Notes under the pieces: model-generated
What the model saw: only the letters and a program-made list of their open reading frames with translations
Databases searched by the model: none
What the model was told of the DNA's origin: nothing
Made by a program: the position numbers and the translations under genes
From: Rhizobium sp. N324
GTDB taxonomy: Bacteria > Pseudomonadota > Alphaproteobacteria > Rhizobiales > Rhizobiaceae
DNA length: 64,000 bases
Reading direction: 5' to 3'
Assembly: GCF_001664485.1 (NCBI RefSeq)
Contig: NZ_CP013635.1
Location: forward strand, 248,001-312,000
Shown: positions 44,296-52,984 of the stretch, piece by piece
Layout of the letters: the number at the start of each line of letters is the position of its first letter
Position numbering within the stretch: the stretch's first letter is position 1

Positions 44296-44315
44296 CATCG
44301 GGCATTTTGCCTAGG
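44296..44315 (-). promoter_or_regulatory. candidate operator, copy 1 (upstream of the hydrolase)
   Basis: On the minus strand: CCTAGGCA-AAA-TGCC-C-GATG. It contains the imperfect dyad GGCA-N3-TGCC and lies 86 nt upstream of the hydrolase ATG, in its direction of transcription. It matches copy 2 (47339-47358) at 16 of 20 positions; three of the four differences are the central AAA/TTT. Confidence 0.5.
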
Positions 44316-44389
44316 ACAGGCTCAAACATACACGGGATGACTACGTCTCCATCTCTGCTAATCTCGAAGTCCACGTATCGGAGGACTTC

Positions 44390-47269
44390 GTGCAGACATC
44401 CCCCAGAAGGTCCCTGTTCTCAGGCCGCTCAGCAGAACTCGATGCGATGGACTCCGCATTCCGGGACGTCTCCGGCGGGCGGCAACGCTCCATTCTTCTC
44501 GGCGCGGAAGCAGGCGGCGGCAAGAGCCGGCTGGTAGAAGAATTTGCCGGCCGACTGTCGGGCCGGGCCCTCGTCCTGAAAGGCGGCTGCATCGAGCAGC
44601 GGGAATCGGCATTGCCCTATGCGCCGGTAACCGCTTTGCTGCATGAACTGGTTCAGCTGCGCGGCGGGACGGCCGTCAAATCGCTTGTCGGCGCCGAGGG
44701 TGCGCGCGAGCTGGCATGGCTTCTTCCCGAATTCGGCGAGACCTCTGAAAGATTTGATGCGGGCATAGCAAGAGCGCGGCTGTTCGAGGCGCTGAGAAGG
44801 TTGTTGGAGGAGCTCGCCCGGGATGTGCCGCTCGTCTTGGTCGTCGAGGACATTCACTGGGCCGACCAGGCCACATGCGATCTGCTTCGTTTCCTCACGG
44901 CGCGGCTGAGGAAAACTCGGCTGATGCTGATCGTCACCTACCGACCCGAGGAGACCAGCGGCAGCAACGCACTGCGGACGACCATCGCGGACCTCTCGCT
45001 TTCCGAGGGGGCCGCGGTTTTAAAGCTACCCCGCCTGAAGCGCGCCGAAGTCGCCGCCCAGCTTCAGGGGCTGCTCGGTCGCCCGCCGACACCCGCCATC
45101 ATCAATGAGGTCCATGCGCGGTGCTGCGGGATCCCGCTTTTCACCGAGGCGCTGATCGATGCCAGCGGAGGTTTGCGTAGGGATTTCCCTGGTTCGCTCA
45201 ACGACTATCTGCTGAAAGCCGTCAGGGAGATGCCGGCGTCAACGGCCGAGCTCCTGAAGGTCATGGCGCTTGGCGGCCCGCATATCACGCATGCGCTTCT
45301 TCGCAGCGTGACTGAGAAGTCCGACCGTGAACTGGCAGACGTGCTGCGAGCGGCGATTTTGGCTGGGATCCTCGTGCCGGATGGCGAGGGATATGCATTC
45401 CGCCACGCGCTGATCCACGAAGCGGTGCGGGGTGACCTGATCGCCGGCGAAAGGATGGCCATCCATCGCGCCTATGCCGAAGTGCTCGAACGCGGCCCGG
45501 TTCCAACCTACCGGATTTGGCATTCCGTTGCGCTCGCGCGCCACTGGCACGGCGCCGGCCAGGCCGAACCTTGCCTGCGCTGGGCTTGGCAATCTGCCGC
45601 TGAGGCCGCTGCCACCTTCGCCTATGCGGATCAGATGGAGATGCTGAAGCTCGTGCTGGCGGCCTGGCCCGACGTCGATCATGCGGCTGATCAGATCGGC
45701 GCGGATCACTGCAGGGTGCTGGAACTCGCTGCCGATGCCGCCTGCTGGGCGGCGGAAGCGGAACAGGGACTGGCCTTCGTCGAACGCGCACTCGCCGAAG
45801 TGAATGACGAGCGCGACGGCCAGCAACTGGCAGCCCTTCTTCTGCAGCGCGCGGTGATGCGTCAGCACACACTGATCCCAGGCGAAATCGCCGATCTCGA
45901 ACGAGCGCTTGAGCATGCGACCGATCCCACGCGGCTGCGCGCGGACGGATTGGGGCAGTTTTCCCGGGCGCTGATATTGCGGGGTGAATACGATCGCGCC
46001 AGGCTCTTGGGCGACGAACTGCAGGATCTGGCGGAGAGGCTCGATGACGAGGAATACCGTATCGAGGCACTGATCGTAGCGGCATCCGTGGACATGGCCT
46101 CGAACAGCTCTCGCATCGATGACTTTTGGAGCGTGGCCAGGCGCGCCGGGCAAGCCTCCATCGGCCGCGTCGAGGTGCTGGCGGGCGCAGGCCTGCTGCA
46201 GGCCCTGCTTGAGACCGGAGACTACGCGCAGATCATCGAAACCGGACCGGCTATCTTTGCGCGGACCGTCGAATTCGGCCAGGCGCGGTATATCGGAGCA
46301 ATCGTGGGCTCGCCCTTGTGTCGCGCCTTGCTCGCCGTCGGCCGCGTTTCCGAAGCCATAGAGACATGCGAACGGATGGCGGCATTGGATCCGCTGCCGC
46401 TGGGGCTGGTTCATGTTTTCGAATGCCAGGCAGAGATCGCCCTGGTCTTGGGAGATCCGGATCGCCTTGCCGCCGCGGCAAACTCCCTACGCGCTCTGCC
46501 ACCCGGCCCTCAGGTCGCGAGCCGCATGGCGGCCAATCTTTTGAGATTCGATATCGAAAGCCGCGCGCTGGCAGGCGACATGGAACAGTCTGCCATCCTG
46601 ATAAGATCGGCTTCGACCCGTTTCGAGACGCAAGGCGGCGTCTCTTGGCCGCTCCTGGCCTCGGCCATACGTGTCGCCGTCGATACGAACCGGAAAGATG
46701 TGGCCCAGCAGCTTGCAGGCCTTGCCGCTCGGGCTCCGTGCCGCAACTTGGTGGAGGAAGCCGAGAGGCTCAATCTCTCGGCCGAGATGTCGCGCGCGAC
46801 GGTTTCCGACCTTGATGCCTGGGAGGCAGTTGCCCAAAGCTGGGCCGATTTGAGCCAGCCTTTTCGGCAGGCATATGCCCTCATGCAGGCCGGGAGTGCT
46901 GCGGTTACTGCCGGCAAGCGCGCCGGGGGTGCGGGCCATTTCAGGCAAGGCGCGGATCTTGCCCATTCGATCGGCGCGCGCCTCCTCTGCAATCAGATCG
47001 AGACGCTGGCTGCAAAGGCCCGCATCGACCTGTGGGGCGGGAAAGAGGGCAGCCTGCCGAAGGCACCGCTTGGCCTGACGGATCGGGAATTCGAGGTGCT
47101 TCGGCTTGTCGCCGCCGGACAAAGCAATCGTCAGATCGCCGATAGTCTGTTCATTTCCGCGAAAACGGCGAGCGTCCACGTTTCCAACATCTTGAGCAAA
47201 CTCGCCGTCCCCAGCCGCGGCGCCGCAGCCGCCATGGCCCATCGGCTCCGGATGGTTGATCCGGCATAG
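44390..47269 (+). CDS. AAA/LuxR-family transcriptional regulator (MalT-like architecture)
   Basis: A 959-residue regulator. An N-terminal AAA_16 ATPase: Walker A GAEAGGGKS at 38-46, Walker B LVLVVEDIHW at 148-157, then CIEQRESALPYAPV and a winged region. A long helical TPR-like middle (about 350-880) follows, and a C-terminal LuxR HTH at 894-955 (LGLTDREFEVLRLVAAGQSNRQIADSLFISAKTASVHVSNIL). Proteins of this build sense a ligand or partner and activate transcription. The start is GTG at 44390, with CGGAGGACTTC before it. The flanking hydrolase and methyltransferase share an upstream motif and are likely targets. Confidence 0.9.
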   Translation: MQTSPRRSLFSGRSAELDAMDSAFRDVSGGRQRSILLGAEAGGGKSRLVEEFAGRLSGRALVLKGGCIEQRESALPYAPVTALLHELVQLRGGTAVKSLVGAEGARELAWLLPEFGETSERFDAGIARARLFEALRRLLEELARDVPLVLVVEDIHWADQATCDLLRFLTARLRKTRLMLIVTYRPEETSGSNALRTTIADLSLSEGAAVLKLPRLKRAEVAAQLQGLLGRPPTPAIINEVHARCCGIPLFTEALIDASGGLRRDFPGSLNDYLLKAVREMPASTAELLKVMALGGPHITHALLRSVTEKSDRELADVLRAAILAGILVPDGEGYAFRHALIHEAVRGDLIAGERMAIHRAYAEVLERGPVPTYRIWHSVALARHWHGAGQAEPCLRWAWQSAAEAAATFAYADQMEMLKLVLAAWPDVDHAADQIGADHCRVLELAADAACWAAEAEQGLAFVERALAEVNDERDGQQLAALLLQRAVMRQHTLIPGEIADLERALEHATDPTRLRADGLGQFSRALILRGEYDRARLLGDELQDLAERLDDEEYRIEALIVAASVDMASNSSRIDDFWSVARRAGQASIGRVEVLAGAGLLQALLETGDYAQIIETGPAIFARTVEFGQARYIGAIVGSPLCRALLAVGRVSEAIETCERMAALDPLPLGLVHVFECQAEIALVLGDPDRLAAAANSLRALPPGPQVASRMAANLLRFDIESRALAGDMEQSAILIRSASTRFETQGGVSWPLLASAIRVAVDTNRKDVAQQLAGLAARAPCRNLVEEAERLNLSAEMSRATVSDLDAWEAVAQSWADLSQPFRQAYALMQAGSAAVTAGKRAGGAGHFRQGADLAHSIGARLLCNQIETLAAKARIDLWGGKEGSLPKAPLGLTDREFEVLRLVAAGQSNRQIADSLFISAKTASVHVSNILSKLAVPSRGAAAAMAHRLRMVDPA

Positions 47270-47338
47270 ATGTCAGTTTTAGCAGATTGCCCGGCTAGAC
47301 CCTCCTGATATTTGCTCACGGCATTTCATTTTTCATTG

Positions 47339-47358
47339 CCTAGGCATTTTGCCTGATG
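47339..47358 (+). promoter_or_regulatory. candidate operator, copy 2 (upstream of the methyltransferase)
   Basis: CCTAGGCA-TTT-TGCC-T-GATG on the plus strand, 79 nt upstream of the methyltransferase ATG. It is the same element as at 44296-44315, again pointing toward its gene. A TGCCTAGGCA palindrome overlaps its left end. Confidence 0.5.
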
Positions 47359-47437
47359 TGCGTACACGGCCTTACGCCGAGCATGGTGATATGGCGCCCT
47401 CGAACGGCGCTCGGGTTTCCATCGACCGGAGGTCAAA

Positions 47438-48046
47438 ATGCACGTCTCTTCCGCCGCCCTGGCCGACACCCAACGCACGATCGATTCTTATGAAGGCTGT
47501 GCCGATGAATATAGCCGCATCGTTGATCCCTTTCCCGCGGCCAGCCTAGAGGCGGCCCTGCGTCAGGTCGCCATTGCCGCCGGCCAAGGCGGCCGGGTCC
47601 TTGAGATCGGATCGGGGCCCGGGTGGGATGCGGATTTCCTGGAGACGCAGGGCGTGTTGGTGAGGCGAACGGATGCCACGCGGCGGTTTCTCGAGCTGCA
47701 GGCGGCGCGCGGCAAGGCAGGCGAGTACCTCAACGTCATCACCGACGACCTCGGCGGCCCTTACGATGCGGTGATCGCTCTCTGTGTTCTCATCCACGTG
47801 CCTCGCGACCAGACCGGCCAAGTCCTCGAAAAGATCGCCGCCGCGCTGCGCCCCGGCGGCGTCTTCCTGGTGACGATGCGGGATGGAGACGGCGAGACAA
47901 GCGGCGCCTACCATATGACCTATTGGCGCCGGGACGACTTCGCGCTGTGCATCAAGGCGGCCGGCCTGGATCTTGAATGGGACGCCTACCGCATGGGCCG
48001 CAACAACGAAGCCTGGAACACCTTTTATGCACGGCGACCGGGATGA
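47438..48046 (+). CDS. class I SAM-dependent methyltransferase
   Basis: A 202-residue methyltransferase: SAM motif I VLEIGSGPGWD at 54-64, an acidic residue after beta 2 (TDATRRFLELQ), motif II YDAVIALCVLIHVPRDQ, and LRPGGVFLVTMRDG, all consistent with a Methyltransf_11/25 fold. The substrate is unknown. ATG preceded by GGAGGTCAAA. It follows the LuxR-type regulator by 168 bp and carries the shared upstream motif. Confidence 0.87.
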   Translation: MHVSSAALADTQRTIDSYEGCADEYSRIVDPFPAASLEAALRQVAIAAGQGGRVLEIGSGPGWDADFLETQGVLVRRTDATRRFLELQAARGKAGEYLNVITDDLGGPYDAVIALCVLIHVPRDQTGQVLEKIAAALRPGGVFLVTMRDGDGETSGAYHMTYWRRDDFALCIKAAGLDLEWDAYRMGRNNEAWNTFYARRPG

Positions 48047-48103
48047 CCGGCCGCATTTTCCTGCGGCTAGACGCCGAGACTAGCGCCGGCCGCGCCGGAC
48101 ATT

Positions 48104-49279
48104 TTATTTCCAGCTCGTGTAATCAGCGGCCGTGCAACCAAACGGCGCACGATCCTGGCCAAACCGCTTCTTCAGCTGCTCGCATCCCCACGCGTTTACC
48201 GGCGCCGGCATGAGATTGTTGATGTCCATGCCAGGCGACTGGAATTGTGTCGGGGAACTGGTGACGTACCAAAGCCAGAAGCCGACCACACCGACGACGA
48301 TCAGAAGCAACGTGCCGAAGAAAAGCTGCAGCCGCTTCCGGATCGATACCGTCCTCTTGGGTTCTTCGATCAATACCGGCGCATTCCGATCGCCGTCCTG
48401 CTGGTCCACCAGGGGTGCGAGAGCCGCGACGCGCTCGGCATCGGTAAGCTCGAGCCGCTGCAGACGATCGTCCAAAAGCACCGGCAGGGCCGTATTGCCG
48501 TGCCTGACGGCCATTCCGATCGCCTTGCCATTGGCTTCCCCGACGATCAGCGGCTCCTGCCCGCTCTTCATGCGCGTGTACGCCGATCGCCCGGTTTTGT
48601 CGGCGGCAATCTTGTCATTGTAGGTGATGGAAAGGATGCCGCGCTTGCGGTCGAATGCGCTGATCTCGACCGGGATAGGGATAAGCCTGGCGGGCCGGCG
48701 CAATTGCCCCTTGACCCGCCAGATGCGGATGCCGAGAAAAATCATACCCAGACTCATGCCGCCAAGCAGAACCACAAACGCGGCGAGCGTGATGATCCTG
48801 TTCCAGAGCATGTCCAGACCCAGGCTCATCGTCGCGAGTTCCGGATGATCGGCGGAAATCACAAGATCGGTTTCATAGTCGCCGGTATGAAAATCGACGA
48901 ACATGATCTCGACCTCGGTGTCGTAGTGTCGTCCGCCGTAGCTGTAGACAAGGCGTGCTTCGCAGTCGGTGAAGACTGCCTTGCGGGTCGTGCATTTCCC
49001 GTTTTGCACGTCGCCGTTCTCGAGCACCAAAGGGTTCTGGCTGATCTGGAAATCACGGATCACACCCGGTGCTTCCCAGATGAACAGAAAGATAGCCAAT
49101 GCCAGGATAACCGGCGTTGACCAGAAGTAAGCGTTCGGCGTGGAGATGACGTCGCGCGCCAATGAAAGCGGGCGGCTGGGGAGAACAAGCGAAGACAATG
49201 GCGCGGACCCCTCAAGTGACAGCGCAGCGCGCCGGTAAAGCTTCAGACAGCGACCGATGAGGACGAGAGTTGGCGTCAT
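48104..49279 (-). CDS. membrane protein of unknown function
   Basis: About 391 residues, not recognised as a named family. Starting at MTPTLVLIGRCLKLYRRAAL, it has a TM near residues 55-75 (FWSTPVILALAIFLFIWEA), a periplasmic domain of about 100 residues with two Cys pairs (GKCTTRKAVFTDCEARLVYSY), a second TM (IITLAAFVVLLGGMSLGMIFLG), a cytoplasmic domain of roughly 130 residues, and a third TM (LFFGTLLLIVVGVVGFWLWYV). A short periplasmic tail (CEQLKKRFGQDRAPFGCTAADYTSWK) holds two more Cys. The start is uncertain: in-frame ATGs also lie at 49303 and 49333. Monocistronic. Confidence 0.7.
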   Translation of the reverse strand: MTPTLVLIGRCLKLYRRAALSLEGSAPLSSLVLPSRPLSLARDVISTPNAYFWSTPVILALAIFLFIWEAPGVIRDFQISQNPLVLENGDVQNGKCTTRKAVFTDCEARLVYSYGGRHYDTEVEIMFVDFHTGDYETDLVISADHPELATMSLGLDMLWNRIITLAAFVVLLGGMSLGMIFLGIRIWRVKGQLRRPARLIPIPVEISAFDRKRGILSITYNDKIAADKTGRSAYTRMKSGQEPLIVGEANGKAIGMAVRHGNTALPVLLDDRLQRLELTDAERVAALAPLVDQQDGDRNAPVLIEEPKRTVSIRKRLQLFFGTLLLIVVGVVGFWLWYVTSSPTQFQSPGMDINNLMPAPVNAWGCEQLKKRFGQDRAPFGCTAADYTSWK

Positions 49280-49624
49280 CCACACCGGCTTGCACAATCC
49301 CATTGTGTGATACCGATCTACAACCTGTTGCAAGCGATCGGCAATCTCTTTCTACACGCGCGGGCGGCAATCCTGCGTTGATTCCGTGGATAATGCGGGC
49401 GGCACGAGACATGAATTTCAGCGAGGTCTCCGGAGGCTGGATGGAGACGAACAAAACAGTCGGATCGTCAGGCGATCGGTTGTCGGGAGCTGGATTGACC
49501 CTCGACGAAACTGTTGCCTCTTTGTCTTTAAAGTTGCGTCACCGCCATGAAGGTTGATAGAGGAGAAGCGGCGGTATAGTTTCGCTTTCGCAAATCGACG
49601 AATGACACAAGGAATAGTTATCTC

Positions 49625-49828
49625 ATGCCGACAGGTACGGTTAAATTCTTCAATGACGACAAGGGCTTCGGCTTCATCACCCCCGAGGATGGCGGACAGG
49701 ACGTGTTCGTGCACGTGTCTGCGCTGCAGCGCGGCGGTTCGCTCCGCGAAGGCGACAAGGTCAGCTTCGACGTTGGACAGGATCGCAAGACCGGAAAATC
49801 GAAGGCTGAGAACGTCTCAACCCTCTGA
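49625..49828 (+). CDS. cold-shock protein (CspA family)
   Basis: A 67-residue single cold-shock domain: [20 protein letters not shown] with RNP1 KGFGFI at 13-18 and RNP2 VFVHV at 27-31. It binds single-stranded RNA/DNA and melts RNA secondary structure. The ATG follows AAGGA 12 nt upstream. The 290 bp before it hold no other gene, leaving space for the long leader common to csp genes, and a perfect hairpin ends the unit. Confidence 0.96.
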   Translation: MPTGTVKFFNDDKGFGFITPEDGGQDVFVHVSALQRGGSLREGDKVSFDVGQDRKTGKSKAENVSTL

Positions 49829-49844
49829 TCGAAAGTCGAAGATT

Positions 49845-49871
49845 GCCCAACCCGCTTTGAGCGGGTTGGGC
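49845..49871 (+). terminator. perfect 12-bp hairpin downstream of the csp gene
   Basis: Arms GCCCAACCCGCT (49845-49856) and AGCGGGTTGGGC (49860-49871) with a 3-nt loop, 16 nt after the cold-shock gene stop. No U-run follows, so it may be a weak intrinsic or stabilising terminator. Confidence 0.65.
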
Positions 49872-49976
49872 TCGCCGTCACGCCATAGGACGCGACGATA
49901 ATCAGGGTCATGTGTGTCGTATCCGGATACGGGACGCAAGGGTGCTCCACGCATGCATGTCAATATGCTAGGCTCT

Positions 49977-50420
<444 letters not shown>

Positions 50421-50453
50421 TGACGCGGGCGTGATCGCCGCGGCCCACTCGAG

Positions 50454-50699
50454 CTAACGGAGGAGGCCGGCTTCCTCGGCCGCGGCCTTGAAAGCCAGTG
50501 CGGCCGCGGCTGAATCGGCTCGCCCGTCAACGGCCTCCGTGCAGATTTTCTTTGCGACGGCGAAGGATGCCGCTTTCTCACGCGGCCAACACGTCATCAG
50601 ATATGCAAGCGCGTCCCTGCTGTTGCGGATACTCTTAGGGTGGTCGCCATCCCCGATGACCTCAACGGGCTGGTCCCAAAAATCGTGGCGCATCGACAT
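50454..50699 (-). CDS. DUF982 protein
   Basis: An 81-residue protein with the DUF982 pattern: WDQPVEVIGDGDHPKSIRNSRDALAYLMTCWPREKAASF, then a helical C-terminal half. DUF982 proteins are small, abundant and mostly restricted to Rhizobiales; the function is unknown. ATG at 50699 (second ATG two codons later). It lies upstream of, and on the same strand as, the GMC remnant. Confidence 0.85.
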   Translation of the reverse strand: MSMRHDFWDQPVEVIGDGDHPKSIRNSRDALAYLMTCWPREKAASFAVAKKICTEAVDGRADSAAAALAFKAAAEEAGLLR

Positions 50700-50891
50700 C
50701 TCCTCAGCTCTCGGCTATCGGCTGAACGTCATCTGCGCGGGCTCGTTCCAGCATGAGTCCTAATCAGATCGGGTGAACGGCCTTTTGCGCGCCGCATGGC
50801 GTGGGCTGTCTTCGGCAACTGGATTGTGATCCTCCTTGGCTCTACAGCAAGGGACGTATTCCAAGCCCATCCCATTAAGGTGCATTCATCC

Positions 50892-51461
50892 ATGACAAAG
50901 AAAGTTTATCTCGCCGGTCCCGAAGTCTTCCTGCCAAACGCCCGTGAAATGCTCGACCGGAAAGCTGCGCTTGCCCGCGAGGCCGGGCTTCACCCGCTCT
51001 CGCCAGGCGATCTGGAAATCCCGCAGACGAATTCGAAGCGGGAGCGGGCGGCGGCGATAAACGCGGTGGACGAGAAGATGATGATGGAGGCTGACGCTAT
51101 CATTGCCAATCTCACGCCGTTTCGCGGTATTGCAGCCGATACCGGGACGGCCTTCGAACTCGGCTTTATGTGCGCAAGCGGCAAGCCTGTCTTCGCCTAC
51201 ACGAATGTGGCGAGGGATCACAGCGGACGCGTCAGTGATCTTTATGGCGGGGCCGTCGCCTATGATGCCGAAGGACGGCTGCGGGACCCAAACGGGATTG
51301 CGATCGAGGATTTCGGCCTGGCCGACAATCTCATGCTGCACGCCGGGATCGAACGGCGCGGCGGCGTTCTCATCGTCGGAGACGCGCCGCGGGACGGGCT
51401 CTATACGGACCTTGCGGCGTTCAAGAGGTGTCTTGCCGTGGCCGTTGAGAAGCTGCGCTGA
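50892..51461 (+). CDS. nucleoside 2-deoxyribosyltransferase-like protein
   Basis: A 189-residue protein of the nucleoside deoxyribosyltransferase superfamily: N-terminal VYLAGPEVFLPNA (residues 5-17), MEADAIIANLTPFRG, and GTAFELGFMCASGKPVFAYTN with the probable catalytic Glu89. It would exchange bases between deoxynucleosides or cleave the N-glycosidic bond of unusual nucleotides. The start follows AAGGTG; an upstream in-frame ATG at 50796 is less likely. A bidirectional hairpin separates it from convergent matC. Confidence 0.88.
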   Translation: MTKKVYLAGPEVFLPNAREMLDRKAALAREAGLHPLSPGDLEIPQTNSKRERAAAINAVDEKMMMEADAIIANLTPFRGIAADTGTAFELGFMCASGKPVFAYTNVARDHSGRVSDLYGGAVAYDAEGRLRDPNGIAIEDFGLADNLMLHAGIERRGGVLIVGDAPRDGLYTDLAAFKRCLAVAVEKLR

Positions 51462-51490
51462 ATTCCCGAACCTGGTGATCAGCGGCTTGC

Positions 51491-51519
51491 AACTGTGCCG
51501 AATAGGGCTCGGCACAGTT
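51491..51519. terminator. bidirectional hairpin terminator between convergent genes
   Basis: AACTGTGCCGA (51491-51501) and TCGGCACAGTT (51509-51519), perfect 11-bp arms with a 7-nt loop, followed on the plus strand by TTCGTT. It lies 29 bp after the deoxyribosyltransferase-like gene and 23 bp before the matC stop, so it probably ends both transcripts. Confidence 0.7.
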
Positions 51520-51542
51520 TCGTTGGGAGCCGCAGCCCGCCG

Positions 51543-52889
51543 TCAGACCAGACCCGGCACGACGAACACCAACCAGGCAACGATCGGGCCGATGATAGCG
51601 ATCAGGGCGCTGTAGATCAGCAACTGCCGCAGCACCTGCCCTCGCCTGTCATCCGGCGCGTTGGCGACGACAAGGGCGCCATTGGTGGAAAACGGGCTGG
51701 TATCGACGATCGTGGTCGAGATTGCGATCGCCGCAACCACGCCGACGGCGCTGATGTGCCCTTGCAACAGGAATGGAACGGCAAGAGGGACAATCGCGCC
51801 GAGCAGCGCGGTCGATGATGCAAAGGCCGAGACGATCGCACCCGTAAAGCAAAGCAGAAGCGCCACCAGCAGCGGCATGCCCAGACTGGATATGCCATGC
51901 GCCACGTAGTCGACCGTCCCGGCCTTTTCCATTACGCCGACATAGGTAATGATGCCGGCAATCAACAGCACGGTCGACCAACTGACCTTGTCAATCGCCG
52001 CTTTCTGAGCCTTCGGCGACAGCAGCGCCAGGGCGACGGCCACCGTCATTGCGACGAGGCCGACATTGAACTTGAAAACCAGGGCGCCGACGCCAAGCGC
52101 CGTCAAGCCGATTAAGGTGGTAATTCTCTGATTGTCGAGGCGCAGCTTCGCCGCCGTATCGGCCGCCGTGCCATAGGCATGTTCCCTGATCGGTTTTGCC
52201 GGCGTGCCGCCATGACCTCTGATCGACGCCGATACGCCCTCGGGATGCAGTTCGGGCAAGGGGCCGATTGGTGCGGCTTCCTGCGTCTTCACTCTGGCGC
52301 CGCCGAAAACCAAAAAGACCAGCACGGCTATCGCCAGGTTGAAGAAGAAGCTGGAGAGAAACAACGACGTCGGCGCGAAAGGCAGGCCGGCCTTCTCGAC
52401 GATCTGGTTGGTGATGCCGCCATAGATACTGATCGGCGAAAAGCCACCCGCCTGCGCTCCGTGGATCACCATCAGGCCCATCATCACAGGGTGAATGCGG
52501 TACTGCACGGCAAAGCTCAACGCGACGGGCGCGAGGATCGCGACCGCAGCCGGCCCGAGAGCACCGAAACCGGTAATCACGGCGGCGACGAGGAACATCA
52601 CCCAGGGAATCAAGGCGATCCGCCCGCGCACCAGGCGGACGGCACATTCGACCAGCCAGTCGATCGTGCCGTTGATCTGTGCGATGGCGAAGAGGTAGGT
52701 GACGGCGACCAGCGTCAGGAACAGGTCGCTCGGAAAGCCGGCGAAAATGTCGCTGGTCTTCATCCCGATGACCATGGAGCCGAGCACGAAGGCGCCGGCA
52801 AAGGCCAGTGCGCCCATGTTGATCGGCTGGATCGTCGCAACGACAAACATCGCGACCAGCAGTCCGATGGATAGCAATTCAATACCCAT
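51543..52889 (-). CDS. matC: malonate transporter MatC (dicarboxylate carrier)
   Basis: A 448-residue integral membrane protein with about 12 TMs. It starts MGIELLSIGLLVAMFVVATIQPINMGALAFAG, the MatC N-domain, and ends DCTSP-like DTSPFSTNGALVVANA and QLLIYSALIAIIGPIVAW. It follows matB by 95 bp on the same strand. In R. leguminosarum bv. trifolii MatC takes up malonate for the MatA/MatB pathway in bacteroids. The start at 52889 follows GGGAGGGGAATC; a GTG- or ATG-initiated longer frame upstream lacks membrane character. Confidence 0.92.
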   Translation of the reverse strand: MGIELLSIGLLVAMFVVATIQPINMGALAFAGAFVLGSMVIGMKTSDIFAGFPSDLFLTLVAVTYLFAIAQINGTIDWLVECAVRLVRGRIALIPWVMFLVAAVITGFGALGPAAVAILAPVALSFAVQYRIHPVMMGLMVIHGAQAGGFSPISIYGGITNQIVEKAGLPFAPTSLFLSSFFFNLAIAVLVFLVFGGARVKTQEAAPIGPLPELHPEGVSASIRGHGGTPAKPIREHAYGTAADTAAKLRLDNQRITTLIGLTALGVGALVFKFNVGLVAMTVAVALALLSPKAQKAAIDKVSWSTVLLIAGIITYVGVMEKAGTVDYVAHGISSLGMPLLVALLLCFTGAIVSAFASSTALLGAIVPLAVPFLLQGHISAVGVVAAIAISTTIVDTSPFSTNGALVVANAPDDRRGQVLRQLLIYSALIAIIGPIVAWLVFVVPGLV

Positions 52890-52984
52890 GATTCCCCTCC
52901 CTCCGACGCTTCCGGCGCCGCAGTTGCTGTTTTCAAGATTGATCCGGAATGCGGGCACCCTCCTCCCAGAGGGGCGTGGTCGCC

